DNA of 64,000 bases from CAIWTU01 sp963815135 (GCA_963815135.1 CAWFFO010000011.1:496001-560000), one strand, 5' to 3'. Shown: positions 26,082-36,403, numbered from the stretch's first letter. Numbers and translations: made by a program. Notes: generated by a model from the letters alone, not told the origin.

Positions 26082-27389
26082 ATGAGACCGAATGAACATT
26101 TTCAAACAACTGACGCCGGGACGGTAAAGAGCAGGGAGTTTTTCCAGGACTTGAAAAGCCGCATTCACAGGCGGTTGATCGACAGGCTCGACCTGGGGAA
26201 ACTCGAACTGATGGGCAGCAACGACCTGATCCGGGAAATCGGTTACATAATAGAAAGCCTTATCGCCGAGGAGGGGGTACCTCTCAACCAGATGGAGAAA
26301 GAGCGCCTTGTTGTCGAGATACAGCATGAGACTTTCGGTCTCGGTCCGCTGGAACCGCTTCTCGATGATCCGGAAATCTCCGATATCCTGGTCAACAACA
26401 GTTCGCAGGTCTATATCGAAAGGTTTGGCAAGCTGGTCAAAACCGATATCTGTTTCAGGGATGATTATCATCTTATGCAGATTATCGAAAGGATTGTCTC
26501 CAAGGTCGGAAGAAGGATCGACGAATCTTCTCCCTATGTTGATGCGCGTCTTCCCGACGGCTCCAGGGTGAACGCCATAATTCCTCCCTTGGCAATCGAC
26601 GGGCCTGCTCTATCGATTCGTCGTTTCGGCATGGAACCGCTGAGAATGAACGATCTCATCCGTCTCGGTGCAGTGGATGAACGGATTCAGAAGATATTGG
26701 AAGGTGCCGTGAGAACCAGGTTGAATATACTTATTTCCGGAGGTACCGGTACAGGAAAAACCACCCTTCTCAATGTACTCTCGGAGTACATTCCATACAA
26801 TGAAAGGGTGGTGACGATAGAAGACTCGGCCGAACTGCACATGAAGCAGGAGCATGTGGTGAGACTGGAAACAAGACCGATGAATATCGAAGGGCGTGGC
26901 GAGGTCACCCAGCGGGATCTGTTGAAAAACGCTCTGAGGATGAGGCCCGACCGTATCATCATCGGCGAGGTGAGGGGCGGTGAGGCCCTTGATATGCTGC
27001 AGGCAATGAATACCGGCCATGACGGTTCGCTTTCGACTATCCACTCCAACTCGACCAGGGATGCCATGGCCAGGCTGGAAACCATGGTTCTCATGGCGGG
27101 AATGGACCTTCCCGAAAAGGCGATCCGTGAACAGATAGCGTCTGCGCTGAACATAATCATCCAACTGGTCCGTTTTTCCGACGGCACGAGGAAAGTCGTA
27201 AAAGTTTCCGAGGTAACAGGTATGGAAGCAAATACGATCGTCATGCATGATGTCTTCGTATACGACCAGAAGGGAATAGACAAGGACGGCAATGTGGTGG
27301 GTGAATACAAGGCTACGGGGGTCCGTCCGCTGTTCGCTGAGAAATTCAGATTGTACGGATACGAAGTGCCGCCGGGTATTTACGAGTAA
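26082..27389 (+). CDS. cpaF: Tad pilus motor ATPase CpaF/TadA
   Basis: 435 residues of the type II/IV secretion ATPase superfamily that powers Flp pilus extension and retraction. An N-terminal domain precedes the core ATPase: LVNNSSQVYIERFG, Walker A ISGGTGTGKTTLLN, the Asp box VTIEDSAEL, Walker B MRPDRIIIGEVRGGEA and the His box TGHDGSLSTIHSNS. All motifs are intact. ATG 26082 is preferred over 26076 because GGGGAA lies at a proper distance. Followed by tadB and tadC. Confidence 0.95.
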   Translation: MRPNEHFQTTDAGTVKSREFFQDLKSRIHRRLIDRLDLGKLELMGSNDLIREIGYIIESLIAEEGVPLNQMEKERLVVEIQHETFGLGPLEPLLDDPEISDILVNNSSQVYIERFGKLVKTDICFRDDYHLMQIIERIVSKVGRRIDESSPYVDARLPDGSRVNAIIPPLAIDGPALSIRRFGMEPLRMNDLIRLGAVDERIQKILEGAVRTRLNILISGGTGTGKTTLLNVLSEYIPYNERVVTIEDSAELHMKQEHVVRLETRPMNIEGRGEVTQRDLLKNALRMRPDRIIIGEVRGGEALDMLQAMNTGHDGSLSTIHSNSTRDAMARLETMVLMAGMDLPEKAIREQIASALNIIIQLVRFSDGTRKVVKVSEVTGMEANTIVMHDVFVYDQKGIDKDGNVVGEYKATGVRPLFAEKFRLYGYEVPPGIYE

Positions 27390-27401
27390 TCAATTACAGT
27401 G

Positions 27402-27512
27402 TCCCCTCCCTTGAAGGTGAGGCGGCCAGGTGTGCGTGAAGCTGCAACCTTGGAAAAATCATGGCAATTTCACCCTCACCCCGACCCTCCCCATCAAGAG
27501 GGAGGGAGAACC
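27402..27512. repeat. Palindromic CCCTCCC-type intergenic element
   Basis: CCCCTCCCTTGAAGG near 27403 and CATCAAGAGGGAGGGAG near 27490 form inverted arms, with CACCCTCACCCCGACCCTCC between. Related to the elements at 17721 and 45891. Confidence 0.5.
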
Positions 27513-27545
27513 GGTTGCATGTAATCAAACGGAAGGAGGCTTCCC

Positions 27546-28514
27546 TTGCTTATTCAGGTTGTGTTGGTAATATTTGCGGCCGTTCTGCTTTTCATCATTG
27601 CCGGTTACCTGTGGTTCGTTTCGGTCAAGGAATCACCGAAGGCCGAGTTGAAGAGAAGATTGCGCCGCTTGGCAAAGGGCGGCAGGCCGGGAGGAATGCC
27701 GGAAGAACTGAGAGACGGAGATTCTGAAGGAAACTCCTCCCTTCGACAAGTTTCTTTCCAGGGATTCCCGTCCTGAAGGACCTGGAAAAGAAACTGGACC
27801 AGGCCGGCCTGAAAATCACCACGGCCAGATTCCTGTCGATAGTTTCGATAGTGGCGGCTGTTCTGTTTCTTTTGTGTCTGGTGCTGACCAAGCTGATACT
27901 GGTAGCCCTTGCGGTTTTGGTTGCATTCCTTGTTTTGCCCTTCGTTTACCTTGAATACATGAAACGAAAAAGAGTGGATAAATTTACCGAACTTTTTCCC
28001 GAGGCGCTTACCATGATAGGCAGGTCTCTTCGGGCCGGCCATTCTTTCACCAGTGCGGTCCAGTTGGTTGGGCAGGAAATTGCCAACCCGGTGGGGGGGC
28101 TTTTCAAGACGGCTTATGACCAGCAATTGCTTGGCTTGAGAATGAATGATGCCCTGGCCAATATGAATGAAAGGATAGACAGTCTGGACCTGAGGTTTTT
28201 CACGACCGCTGTCGGCATCAATACGGAGATTGGAGGCAACCTGGCTGAAATACTGGACAAGCTTGCCGAGACAATTCGCGAAAGGGCAGAGAATCCGGCG
28301 ACAGGTCAGAGTTTACACTGCTCAGGGCCGGATGTCAGGTTATATCCTTGCTTGTTTACCGATTATAGCATTTATTCTTTTCAGGTTTTTACTTCCCGGA
28401 TACGAGGAAGACATGATGCGTTCGACAAAGGGTGTTTATGTCATGGTAATTGCGGGTGTCCTGCAGTTTGCCGGGTTTTTCGTAATAAGGAAAATAGTCA
28501 ATATAAGAATCTGA
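27546..28514 (+). CDS. tadB: Tad inner-membrane platform protein TadB, three frameshifts as read
   Basis: About 321 residues when joined. The first of the two T2SF-family platform proteins. It starts at TTG 27546 (AAGGAGG upstream) with a hydrophobic helix. The frame moves +1 near 27712-27718 (then ILKETPPFDKFLSR), +1 at the GGG 27761-27763 (then IPVLKDLEKKLDQAGL), and +1 at GGG 28284-28286 (then QRIRRQVRVYTAQGRMSG). The T2SF core GRSLRAGHSFTSAVQLV ... LDLRFFTTAVGINTEIGGNLAEIL is well conserved across the breaks. It ends at 28514, 9 bp before tadC. Three breaks suggest poor consensus sequence in this stretch, although genuine decay cannot be excluded. Confidence 0.85.
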
Positions 28515-28523
28515 GGTCAGCCT

Positions 28524-29461
28524 ATGATTTATCTTATTGTTATTTCAGTCTTCGTTGCCATACTAATCCTGACCGCTGCTTTACTTTATCCGATGCTTGC
28601 CAAGAGGAGCCTTGCGGTCGAGCGGCTGGAAAAACTCGCTCCCAGTCAGCAGGTTGTAACCCTTGATACTGCATCGGATCAACATCCAAAGCTTAGGGAT
28701 TTTTTCAAAAGATTGGGTGGGGCAATGCCGGTTTCTCCGGCGGACCAGACGAAATATACGAAAATTGCTGGTTGCCGCCGGATTCAGGAAGGAAAGTGTG
28801 TACGCATTTCTCGGGAGCAAGTTGTTCCTGGCGTGCGCTCTGCCTGCTTTGTACATCGCATACGTTCTATTTTTCAAGTTGAGGGAAGGAACCCTCGCTG
28901 AGGTCTTTACACAACCGCAGACCTTGCTGATTGTTGTAGTTCTTGCCATTGTCGGTTTTCTCCTGCCGAGCTACTGGTTGCACTACAAGTTGAAGAACCG
29001 CCAAAGGAAGATATTTCATACCCTGCCCGACATCCTCGACCTGATTACCGTTTGCGTCGAATCGGGCCTGAGTATGGATGCAGCCTTGATACGTTCCACT
29101 GAAACCCCCCAGTTTGCCAAGGACCCGCTGGCGCCAGGAAATCAGGACCGCTACCAGGGAGGCCAGGGCGGGTAAGCCGCGCACTGAAGCTTTGAAGGAT
29201 ATGGCGGAGAGAACAATGGTTGATGATGTCAAGGCGTTTGTCACCATGCTGGCCCAGACGGAGAGATTCGGCACCAGTCTCAGCCAGGCATTACGCGTGC
29301 ACGCCGAATCCTTGCGCACCAAGAGGAGGCAGATAGCAGAAGAGGCAGCCGCGAAAACAACGGTGAAACTGTTGTTCCCGTTGATATTTTTCATTTTTCC
29401 GGCGCTGTTAGTTGTAATTCTCGGCCCGGCGTTCATAAGAATCACCGAATTCCTGAAGTAG
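28524..29461 (+). CDS. tadC: Tad inner-membrane platform protein TadC, two frameshifts as read
   Basis: About 311 residues when joined. The N-terminal helix (IYLIVISVFVAILILTAALL) is followed by a cytoplasmic part. Extra bases at AAAA 28761-28764 (then LLVAAGFRKESVYAFLGSK) and at CC 29134-29135 (then QEIRTATREARAGKPRTEAL) break the frame. The T2SF motif LPDILDLITVCVESGLSMDAAL and the terminal helices LFPLIFFIFPALLVVILGP are intact. It closes the pilus assembly block; a terminator lies about 145 bp downstream. Confidence 0.85.
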
Positions 29462-29495
29462 CAACTCTGTATGAACAAAATTCAGACGAGGGGAG

Positions 29496-29594
29496 GTGTT
29501 TATATGCCGTTTAGTTTCGATTCTGTACTTCTTCTTAATTATTGCCGTGGAATGCGCATTAATCTATGCCAAGTTGGGCAGAAAAAGCGCCTGA
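29496..29594 (+). CDS. Possible very small membrane protein
   Basis: A 32-codon frame from GTG 29496 reading VFICRLVSILYFFLIIAVEC... and ending YAKLGRKSA would give a single transmembrane helix with a basic tail. It sits between tadC and the terminator at 29606. The ribosome site (GGGGAGG) is too close to the GTG, and an ATG at 29505 opens a different frame, so the start is doubtful. Confidence 0.25.
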   Translation: MFICRLVSILYFFLIIAVECALIYAKLGRKSA

Positions 29595-29605
29595 CGACAA
29601 GGGGT

Positions 29606-29646
29606 CCAGCCACCTGTGTTCGCAAACGGGTGGCTGGTTTTTTTTA
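29606..29646 (+). terminator. Rho-independent terminator of the Tad operon
   Basis: CCAGCCACC (29606-29614) pairs with GGTGGCTGG (29629-29637), followed by eight or more T. Confidence 0.93.
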
Positions 29647-29691
29647 TTCTAACCCGAACAAACCGGACCAAAAAGGAAAAGCCTTTTTGCT

Positions 29692-29766
29692 TCTCGATTA
29701 CCTCAAGATTACCTGGATTTGTTTTTAAAAATCTCGAGAAATCATGAAGCAATCGTGAAGCTGAAA
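29692..29766 (+). repeat. Shared 75-bp intergenic element, copy B
   Basis: Partner of 17882-17956. It lies about 50 bp before the DUF192 gene, just after the Tad terminator. Confidence 0.55.
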
Positions 29767-29819
29767 AATGGTTTCTATCTGGAATCAGCCTTACTTTTTG
29801 TTCGCTGGTATAAGCTTTT

Positions 29820-30180
29820 ATGTCTAACGAGCCTTTTATGAGAGTACTGAATTCAACAAGTGGAAAAATAATTGCGTCCGACCTGACCGTGGCCGATAGC
29901 ATTCTTTGTCGTATGAAGGGCCTGCTGGGCAGAAAAAACAATGTCTGCCGGAGAGGGGCTTCTGATAAAGCCTTGCAAAGGCATACACACAATCGGCATG
30001 CAATTTCCAATAGATGCAATTTTCCTCGACAATAACAACCGCGTTGTTGCGGTGATAAATAATCTAGTACCGAACCGCTTGACCAGGGTTTATCTGACAG
30101 CGGTGAGTGTGCTGGAAGTTCCCGCCGGTGCAGCTGATATGACATATACAAAAACCGGGGACCAGCTTGAAATTTCCTGA
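29820..30180 (+). CDS. DUF192 protein, frameshifted as read
   Basis: About 119 residues (113 if the ATG at 29838 is used). A small, single-domain DUF192 (COG1430) protein: VADSILCRMKGLLGRK, GLLIKPCKGIHTIGMQFPID and VLEVPAGAADMTYTKTGD are the family's conserved blocks. An extra A in the run 29933-29938 separates the first block from the rest. No signal peptide is visible. It overlaps the next gene by 14 bp. Function of the family is unknown. Confidence 0.8.
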
Positions 30181-31699
30181 CATCCTGAAAAGAAACGAAG
30201 CTTTCCTGCTGCCCGCCTGCCTGTTTGTCATGACCGTAATTTCCAGAATACCTTTTACCAGCAAATACCTGTACCATATGGATTCAGTCCAGTTTGCGCT
30301 CGCCCTGGACAAGTTCGATGTCACCATACATCAACCCCATCCTCCCGGGTATTTCCTCTATGTAATGCTTGGCAGGATTCTCCATTTATTCATTCATGAC
30401 GCGAATATGGTATTCGTTACAATCAGTATTTTCTTCAGCGGTATGGCAGTCGTTGCGGTGTATTTGCTTGGGAAAGAGATGTTTGACAGGAAAACAGCCG
30501 TCGTCGCGGCTTTTCTGGCTGCTTCGAGTGCTGATTTCTGGTTCCACGGCGAAGTGGCGCAGACATATGCAGTGGAAGCCTTTTTCAGCTGTTTTATTGC
30601 GTTTTTGTGCTGGCGGATACGCAATGGGAAAACAATGCTCATATACCTCTCCGTTGCCGTTCTGGCAATAGCGGGAGGCATTCGGCAGAATACCCCTGTG
30701 TTCCTGGCCCCGCTCTGGCTGTTTTCGGTAAGGAGTATCGTTTTCAGAAGGATATTTGCGGCCTTGGCTCTTTTTATTCTTCTTTCGCTATGCTGGTTCG
30801 TTCCGATGCTTTATATGACCGGCGGCCCGGTCAGGTATTTCATGGCGCTGAAAGAACTATGGTCGATCGCGGGTACTCACAATTCTGTTTTCGTTAACGG
30901 ACTCGACGCTTTGATGCAGTATTCAGATACAGTTTTCAGCTATGTTGCCTATTGCATCGGCGGAGGTCTGGTTGTTCTGATCTTCGGATTTTATTACATT
31001 CTGAGGAACAGGAAAATTGAAACTCTGAAAAAAGGGAAAACGTTGTTCCTGCTGGTGTGGGTCCTGCCTATCCTTGCTTTTCATTTACTGGAAACACCGG
31101 GCATTCCCGGACATATGCTCATCATCCTGCCGCCACTTGTTCTTCTGGTTGCCGGGGGAATAACTTACATTAACGGTGAGGTTTATTCCCTCACGGGAAG
31201 AAATATTTCCATTGCCGCGGTTTCCGTTCTTGTTGCCGTCAACCTCTACATCTTTTTTTTGATGAAATACCCTGTTTCTTACCCCGTGATCAGGGCTCAT
31301 GATAAAAACCTTCCCGAAATCCTTGATATAATAAAAAGCTACAACCTCTCGACAACCGTGCTGCTTCTGGATTATAACTACCGTTTTTACAGTTTCGATC
31401 ATGTAGGTTATTATCTGCCCAGTTACACGATTCTTGAACCGGCAAAAGCCTCCGACAATGCGGTCGGTAAGGGAAAGACATTTGCCAGGATCGACGGACA
31501 TACTATCATCATAGATAAAATTGTATTGCCGGACAGGATAAGTGCTTTTGTCACTATCATAAGATCGGTGGATTTTTCACCAAGATGTTGCGACGACACA
31601 AATATAAAGGTTTTGGAGCCTATTCCGGAATATTACTTGGTGTCAGGACCGATCTTTCTGGTGAATAATATTTATCCTGGGTTCCGGAACTCTGAATGA
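30167..31699 (+). CDS. Polytopic membrane protein, probable GT-C glycosyltransferase
   Basis: 510 residues with about ten hydrophobic segments. The first periplasmic loop reads LYHMDSVQFALALDKFD followed by HQPHPPGYFLYVMLGR, the acidic-loop layout of the PMT_2/ArnT-like GT-C superfamily, which uses polyprenyl-phosphate sugars. The start is TTG 30167 within the end of the DUF192 gene (GGGG upstream). It heads a tight operon of similar proteins (ATGA overlap with the next gene). Confidence 0.75.
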   Translation: MKFPDILKRNEAFLLPACLFVMTVISRIPFTSKYLYHMDSVQFALALDKFDVTIHQPHPPGYFLYVMLGRILHLFIHDANMVFVTISIFFSGMAVVAVYLLGKEMFDRKTAVVAAFLAASSADFWFHGEVAQTYAVEAFFSCFIAFLCWRIRNGKTMLIYLSVAVLAIAGGIRQNTPVFLAPLWLFSVRSIVFRRIFAALALFILLSLCWFVPMLYMTGGPVRYFMALKELWSIAGTHNSVFVNGLDALMQYSDTVFSYVAYCIGGGLVVLIFGFYYILRNRKIETLKKGKTLFLLVWVLPILAFHLLETPGIPGHMLIILPPLVLLVAGGITYINGEVYSLTGRNISIAAVSVLVAVNLYIFFLMKYPVSYPVIRAHDKNLPEILDIIKSYNLSTTVLLLDYNYRFYSFDHVGYYLPSYTILEPAKASDNAVGKGKTFARIDGHTIIIDKIVLPDRISAFVTIIRSVDFSPRCCDDTNIKVLEPIPEYYLVSGPIFLVNNIYPGFRNSE

Positions 31700-33438
31700 A
31701 CAAGTTGGTTTCCGTATTGAATAAGACCTTCCCTAGTGGACAAGACACGACAAGCCAGGTTGTTTCAGGCTATGCCATGTGCCTGTCATTACTTGCAGTG
31801 ACGGCGTTTCTGTGTGTCTTGCCGCTTTTCGTTCATCAAACACTTCTGGTAAGCCATGATATAAATGTTCATATTTTCCAAGCCGATCAGTTTTACAAAT
31901 CCATTTCCACCGGTATTCTTTTTCCGAAGTGGGTAATGGATGCGAACAAAGGTTACGGGGCGGCGAATTTCGTATTTTACTCACCGTTTAGCTATTATGT
32001 GGTTGCCCTGTTCCATATCTTTCTTTCCTCGACAATCTCTTCCTTGATTGCCGCCATCTGGCTTAGCTTTTTCCTCTCCGGCGCCGCCATGTTTTTTGCC
32101 GGGAAGAAAGTGGCGGGAAACCTGACAGCTTTCATATGTGCGGTTATATATCAGGTTTTTCCTTTTCATATCTTCGATTTGTATCTGCGGGGCACTTTTG
32201 CTGAGTTGTTCGCTTATGCATGGTTTCCGCTTGTATTTTATTTTTTGTGGCAAATCTATGAATCAAATAACAATGTAAAAGCCACGGTCGGTCTGGGTGT
32301 TTCATATGCAGGACTTATCCTTACACATCTGGTTTCAGGTTACATGTTTACGATAATATTACTCGCAGCTATGAGTTTAATTCTTTTTACCTCCGGAGGC
32401 TGGAAAAAAAGCCTTGCAATTCTCGGCTCGATTGTTTTTGGATTCGGGCTTTCCTCTTTTTTCCTCCTCCCGGTAATATTTGAAAGAAAATTCGTGCAAA
32501 TCGATTACATATTTGAGTATGTATTCAGCGACTTCAGGAAAAATTTTCTTTTTCTGCCCGGCAACCTGAAAGGTGCACCGGGGTTGTTCCATGTCCCGGT
32601 GCATATAATGGTAGTCTTGGAAGTTGCGCTCTTTTTGCTCGTACTTACCACGAAAAACACGGGAAAGGATGGTCGGCGGGATAAATATTTCAATCGCTTT
32701 CTTTACTATCTGTTCCCGGCCGCTTTTTTGTTGACGACTCCGTTGTCGAGATGGGTATGGGACTTCCTGCCCGGACTGAAATCCATCCAGTTTCCCTGGA
32801 GGTGGGTCTCGGTTATGGAAGTGGCGCTGGTTTTTCTGATCATGCAATATTTAATAGACATGAATCTACGCCAATCGGTGCGAGGTTCCCTGAAAAACAG
32901 GTCGATATTGTATATCATTTCAATACTTGCCCTGATATCTGTCATTACTATTGCCGGTAGCAACAGAGTTGTCCCGGTAAAAGAGTTGAACAGCATTCTG
33001 TATCCTGAAACTGCCGGATATTATCCTGATTTACCAAAAGAGTATACCCCTGTGTGGGCGACTGGACTGGAAATGATTTTGAAGAAGCCCTTGCCACTCA
33101 GGATATCGGTACTGTCCGGAGATGCTTCCACAAGCATCACCGCCTGGTATCCTGAAAAACGGGTGATTGATATAAAAGCATCGACCCCTGCCGTACTGCG
33201 TATAGCGACTTTTTTCTATCCCGGATGGGTTGCCCGACTTGCAAACCGAAGGGTGCAGATCGAAATTGAAAATAATTCGGGCTCGATGATTGTTTCCGTG
33301 CCGAAAGGCAGGAATACTCTAGACCTGGTTTTTGTCGATACAGTGCTGAGGATATCGGCTAAATATATTTCACTGTTTTCATGTTTTATTCTCTTCATAT
33401 TTGCTGTGGGGATAAGAGTTAGGAAACTTAAATTTTGA
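31696..33438 (+). CDS. Polytopic membrane protein, PTPS-related/GT-C type
   Basis: 580 residues, about 12 membrane spans and a C-terminal periplasmic beta domain (~465-560). The first loop SHDINVHIFQADQF followed by LFPKWVMDANKGYG and FYSPFSYY matches the large membrane family related to 6-pyruvoyl-tetrahydropterin synthase-like membrane proteins, now usually regarded as GT-C-like. It is a paralogue of the protein at 36404-38122. ATG overlaps the preceding stop. A role in transferring a lipid-linked sugar outside the inner membrane is inferred. Confidence 0.7.
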   Translation: MNKLVSVLNKTFPSGQDTTSQVVSGYAMCLSLLAVTAFLCVLPLFVHQTLLVSHDINVHIFQADQFYKSISTGILFPKWVMDANKGYGAANFVFYSPFSYYVVALFHIFLSSTISSLIAAIWLSFFLSGAAMFFAGKKVAGNLTAFICAVIYQVFPFHIFDLYLRGTFAELFAYAWFPLVFYFLWQIYESNNNVKATVGLGVSYAGLILTHLVSGYMFTIILLAAMSLILFTSGGWKKSLAILGSIVFGFGLSSFFLLPVIFERKFVQIDYIFEYVFSDFRKNFLFLPGNLKGAPGLFHVPVHIMVVLEVALFLLVLTTKNTGKDGRRDKYFNRFLYYLFPAAFLLTTPLSRWVWDFLPGLKSIQFPWRWVSVMEVALVFLIMQYLIDMNLRQSVRGSLKNRSILYIISILALISVITIAGSNRVVPVKELNSILYPETAGYYPDLPKEYTPVWATGLEMILKKPLPLRISVLSGDASTSITAWYPEKRVIDIKASTPAVLRIATFFYPGWVARLANRRVQIEIENNSGSMIVSVPKGRNTLDLVFVDTVLRISAKYISLFSCFILFIFAVGIRVRKLKF

Positions 33439-34979
33439 AGAAATTAAGCAGCAACACAGTCTTTTTTACTTTTTTGCTTACTGCTCACATCGCCTTGGTC
33501 TGGATGCTCCCATATTTTCCAACCCAGGACGGTCCCAGTCACATGTATAATCTTGTCATTCTCCATGATCTCCTCAACGGAGGAAAAGATTGGGGAGATT
33601 TTTACACCTACAGATTGCAAGCCACACCGAATCTCAGTTTTCACCTTATTGCGTACCCTTTATTGCGATTTTTCTCTCCACTTGCTGTGGAAAAAATCTT
33701 CGTTTCTCTTTACATTTTTTTGATGGGGGTGAGTGTCCCTGTATTTATCAAGACTTTTAGCGGAAAGGTTTTTCCGTTCGCCTATCTCGTCTTTCCCGTC
33801 ATGTTTAATTTTTGCCTGATGATGGGGTTTTACAGCTATGTCATTACCGTGCCCTGTTTTCTGCTCGCTGTTTCGGCGAGCTGGGAGATGCGTAACCGTT
33901 CGGTTCCGCAGAAGATGCTCCTGTTCAATGCCATGGGGATAGCCTTGTTTTATTTACATCTTATACCGGCTGTCCTGTATATTATGTCTCTCGCAATCAT
34001 GGCCATAGTCGAAGCCTATTCTTTGAGAGAAAGCGTTGCAACTGTCCTGAAATATGCCGGAATCACTGCACCCTGGCTGCTGATTTTTTCCCTCTACATG
34101 TGGCGGGGTTTCTCTTTTTCGGGTCATTCGCTGCCTGTTATCCATATCCCTGAAATTGACCTTTCAAGGGACTTCTTCTCTTTTTCCACTGTCACTTTTG
34201 GCTCGCTGCAGCAAATAGCAGCGGAATTCCTCCTGTTTTTAGTCCTCTTTTTCTTTTCCGTGTATCTGTTCGAAACAGCAAAGAAATTCATTCAAAAACG
34301 AATTAGTGCCAGTGATATGCCGCGGCAGGAGATCTTTCTACTCGGCTTTCTTGTCTCCCTGATTTTCCTGTATTTTTTCGCTCCGTTCAATTTCGGGGAA
34401 GGGAGTTTTTTTAACCAGCGATTTCCATGGGTAATTCTGCTGATTATGCTGCCCCTGCTGCGTATTCCGGAAAAGATTCGCGTGCGGCGTTTATTCTCGA
34501 TTATCGCGGCGTCTGCCGCCTTGGTGTTTTTCATTTTCAATTGCAAAGTCCTGAGTCAGCAGAGTGATATTGTAAGCGAATTTCTGCGCGGTTCGGTCGC
34601 AGACTTTGCCGAAGGGTCGTACATAATGCTGTACAGGTACGGTAATTCCGGCTGGTCGCGGGCTGATGTCCTGCTGCATGCAGCTTCATATTACGGAATG
34701 GAAAAAAAATGCGTGGACATTGGCAATTACGAGGTGAGCTATAATCTTTTTCCTGTGAAATACAGACGTAACGTATCGTCGCTCCCGGCCTGGGACAAGG
34801 TTGAATACGAACCGGAAACCATCAGGTGGGATAAATATCCGGCCATTGATTATCTGCTTGCCTGGAAGGCCGATCGCGTCGGGACAGACGCAATATCCAG
34901 GTTTTTTCATGTCGTCTGGAAAGACGAGTCCTTGACCGTATGGCGGAGAAATAGCCGCAACGTAGATAATACGAGGTAA
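33435..34979 (+). CDS. Polytopic membrane protein of unknown function, GT-C-like
   Basis: 514 residues with about eleven hydrophobic segments, beginning at TTG 33435 that overlaps the previous TGA. The first loop holds LPYFPTQDGPSHMYN, an acidic/His motif in the position where GT-C enzymes keep catalytic Asp residues. The C-terminal 120 residues are soluble. I do not recognise a specific family. Position between two lipid-linked sugar genes suggests surface glycan assembly. Confidence 0.65.
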   Translation: MKKLSSNTVFFTFLLTAHIALVWMLPYFPTQDGPSHMYNLVILHDLLNGGKDWGDFYTYRLQATPNLSFHLIAYPLLRFFSPLAVEKIFVSLYIFLMGVSVPVFIKTFSGKVFPFAYLVFPVMFNFCLMMGFYSYVITVPCFLLAVSASWEMRNRSVPQKMLLFNAMGIALFYLHLIPAVLYIMSLAIMAIVEAYSLRESVATVLKYAGITAPWLLIFSLYMWRGFSFSGHSLPVIHIPEIDLSRDFFSFSTVTFGSLQQIAAEFLLFLVLFFFSVYLFETAKKFIQKRISASDMPRQEIFLLGFLVSLIFLYFFAPFNFGEGSFFNQRFPWVILLIMLPLLRIPEKIRVRRLFSIIAASAALVFFIFNCKVLSQQSDIVSEFLRGSVADFAEGSYIMLYRYGNSGWSRADVLLHAASYYGMEKKCVDIGNYEVSYNLFPVKYRRNVSSLPAWDKVEYEPETIRWDKYPAIDYLLAWKADRVGTDAISRFFHVVWKDESLTVWRRNSRNVDNTR

Positions 34980-34982
34980 ATC

Positions 34983-35684
34983 ATGCATCTTAGTATTGTC
35001 ATCCCGGTATACAACGAAGCAGAAACCATTTGCTCGATTTTGCGGCGGGTAAATGCTGTTTCCGTACCTTTGTCAAAGGAAATAATCGTTGTCGATGACT
35101 TCTCCAGCGATGGCACCCGTGAATTACTGGAAAACTTCAGGCTTTCCGGGGATACAACCCTGACGGTGGTTTACCATGAGCAGAACATGGGTAAAGGGGC
35201 AGCTTTGAAGAGTGGTTTTGCGAAGGCAGGGGGGGACATCGTAATAATCCAGGATGCCGACCTGGAATATGACCCCCATGAGTATATAAAATTGCTGCAA
35301 CCGATCCTGGACGGAAAAGCAGATGTCGTATACGGCTCCAGGTTCATGAGCGGAGAGCCTCACAGGGTGCTTTTTTTCTGGCATTCGGTCGGAAACAGGT
35401 TTCTCACTCTTCTTTCCAATATGTTCACAAATCTGAATCTGACCGATATGGAAACCTGCTACAAGATGTTCAGGAAAGAGGTTCTCTCGCAAATTGACAT
35501 CAAGGAAACACGCTTCGGATTCGAGCCTGAAATTACGGCGAAAGTCGCCAGGTTGGGCTGCCGCATCTATGAAGTGGGAATTTCGTATTCAGGACGATCA
35601 TATAAGGAAGGTAAGAAAATCAACTGGAAGGACGGAGTCCGGGCGCTCTGGTGTATTTTGAAATACAATCTGTTTTCAAATTAA
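34983..35684 (+). CDS. GT2 glycosyltransferase, dolichyl/polyprenyl-phosphate sugar synthase type
   Basis: 233 residues of the DPM1-like GT-A family: SIVIPVYNEAETI at the start, VVDDFSSDGT, then the metal-binding QDADLEYDPHEY. It lacks C-terminal membrane spans, as in single-domain DPM synthases. It would load a hexose from a nucleotide sugar onto a polyprenyl phosphate at the inner face, supplying the GT-C proteins encoded around it. Confidence 0.88.
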   Translation: MHLSIVIPVYNEAETICSILRRVNAVSVPLSKEIIVVDDFSSDGTRELLENFRLSGDTTLTVVYHEQNMGKGAALKSGFAKAGGDIVIIQDADLEYDPHEYIKLLQPILDGKADVVYGSRFMSGEPHRVLFFWHSVGNRFLTLLSNMFTNLNLTDMETCYKMFRKEVLSQIDIKETRFGFEPEITAKVARLGCRIYEVGISYSGRSYKEGKKINWKDGVRALWCILKYNLFSN

Positions 35685-35729
35685 AGCCACAAGTAATTTA
35701 TTTCCGTGTGTTCCGGGGGGGACTTTATC

Positions 35730-36332
35730 ATGGGTTCTAACGTAACGAGAGGTAATGGTCTGCTTGAAGCTTTCCTGGCAAAAAAAAGGTGCCGGCTGGC
35801 GGACAGTCTGATTCCCGCGTCGTGCAGGACCGGTCGAATTCTGGACATCGGTTGCGGATCTTTCCCATTTTTCCTGACGAGCATTGATTTCACGGAGAAA
35901 TACGGTCTTGACAAGACCGCGACGGAAGGAAACCGGGAGCTTGGCAGACGGGGAATCAGTTTCTTCAAGTTCGACATCGAGACAGGAGAGACTTTGCCGT
36001 TTGATGATGAATACTTTGATGTCGTGACCATGCTGGCCGTTTTTGAGCATATCGAGCCGTTACGTTTGAAAGGCTTACTGGCAGATATTCGAAGGGTGCT
36101 GAAAAAGCAGGGTGTATATATCATGACAACTCCCGCCGCCTGGACGCAGAACCTGCTTGCGATTATGGCCCGGTTCAATCTTGTCAGCCCGGCGGAAATC
36201 GAAGAGCATAAAGGTGCATACGATCACGAGACGATTGCTGAACTGCTCGGCAATGCATCTTTTCAGCGGGAAAAGATGCGTTTCGGGTATTTCGAATTGT
36301 TCATGAACAATTGGGCCGTCGCGGGGAAGTGA
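35730..36332 (+). CDS. SAM-dependent methyltransferase, class I
   Basis: 200 residues. Motif I RILDIGCGSFPFFL (about residues 36-49), acidic strand end YGLDKTA, and FDVVTMLAVFEHI plus VLKKQGVYIMTTPA (motifs IV-VI). ATG 35730 is chosen since GGGGGGG precedes it. Location in a surface-glycan operon suggests sugar or glycolipid methylation. Confidence 0.82.
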   Translation: MGSNVTRGNGLLEAFLAKKRCRLADSLIPASCRTGRILDIGCGSFPFFLTSIDFTEKYGLDKTATEGNRELGRRGISFFKFDIETGETLPFDDEYFDVVTMLAVFEHIEPLRLKGLLADIRRVLKKQGVYIMTTPAAWTQNLLAIMARFNLVSPAEIEEHKGAYDHETIAELLGNASFQREKMRFGYFELFMNNWAVAGK

Positions 36333-36403
36333 AGCTTTCTCCGGCTATTCAGGAGTTTTTCCGTTTAAATCATTTTCATCCCCACTGACAAGGTTGTCCG
36401 ATT

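Noticed and set aside
29471..29728. An 85-codon frame over the Tad terminator
   Set aside because: It runs through a strong Rho-independent terminator and its T run; composition is not protein-like after residue 30.
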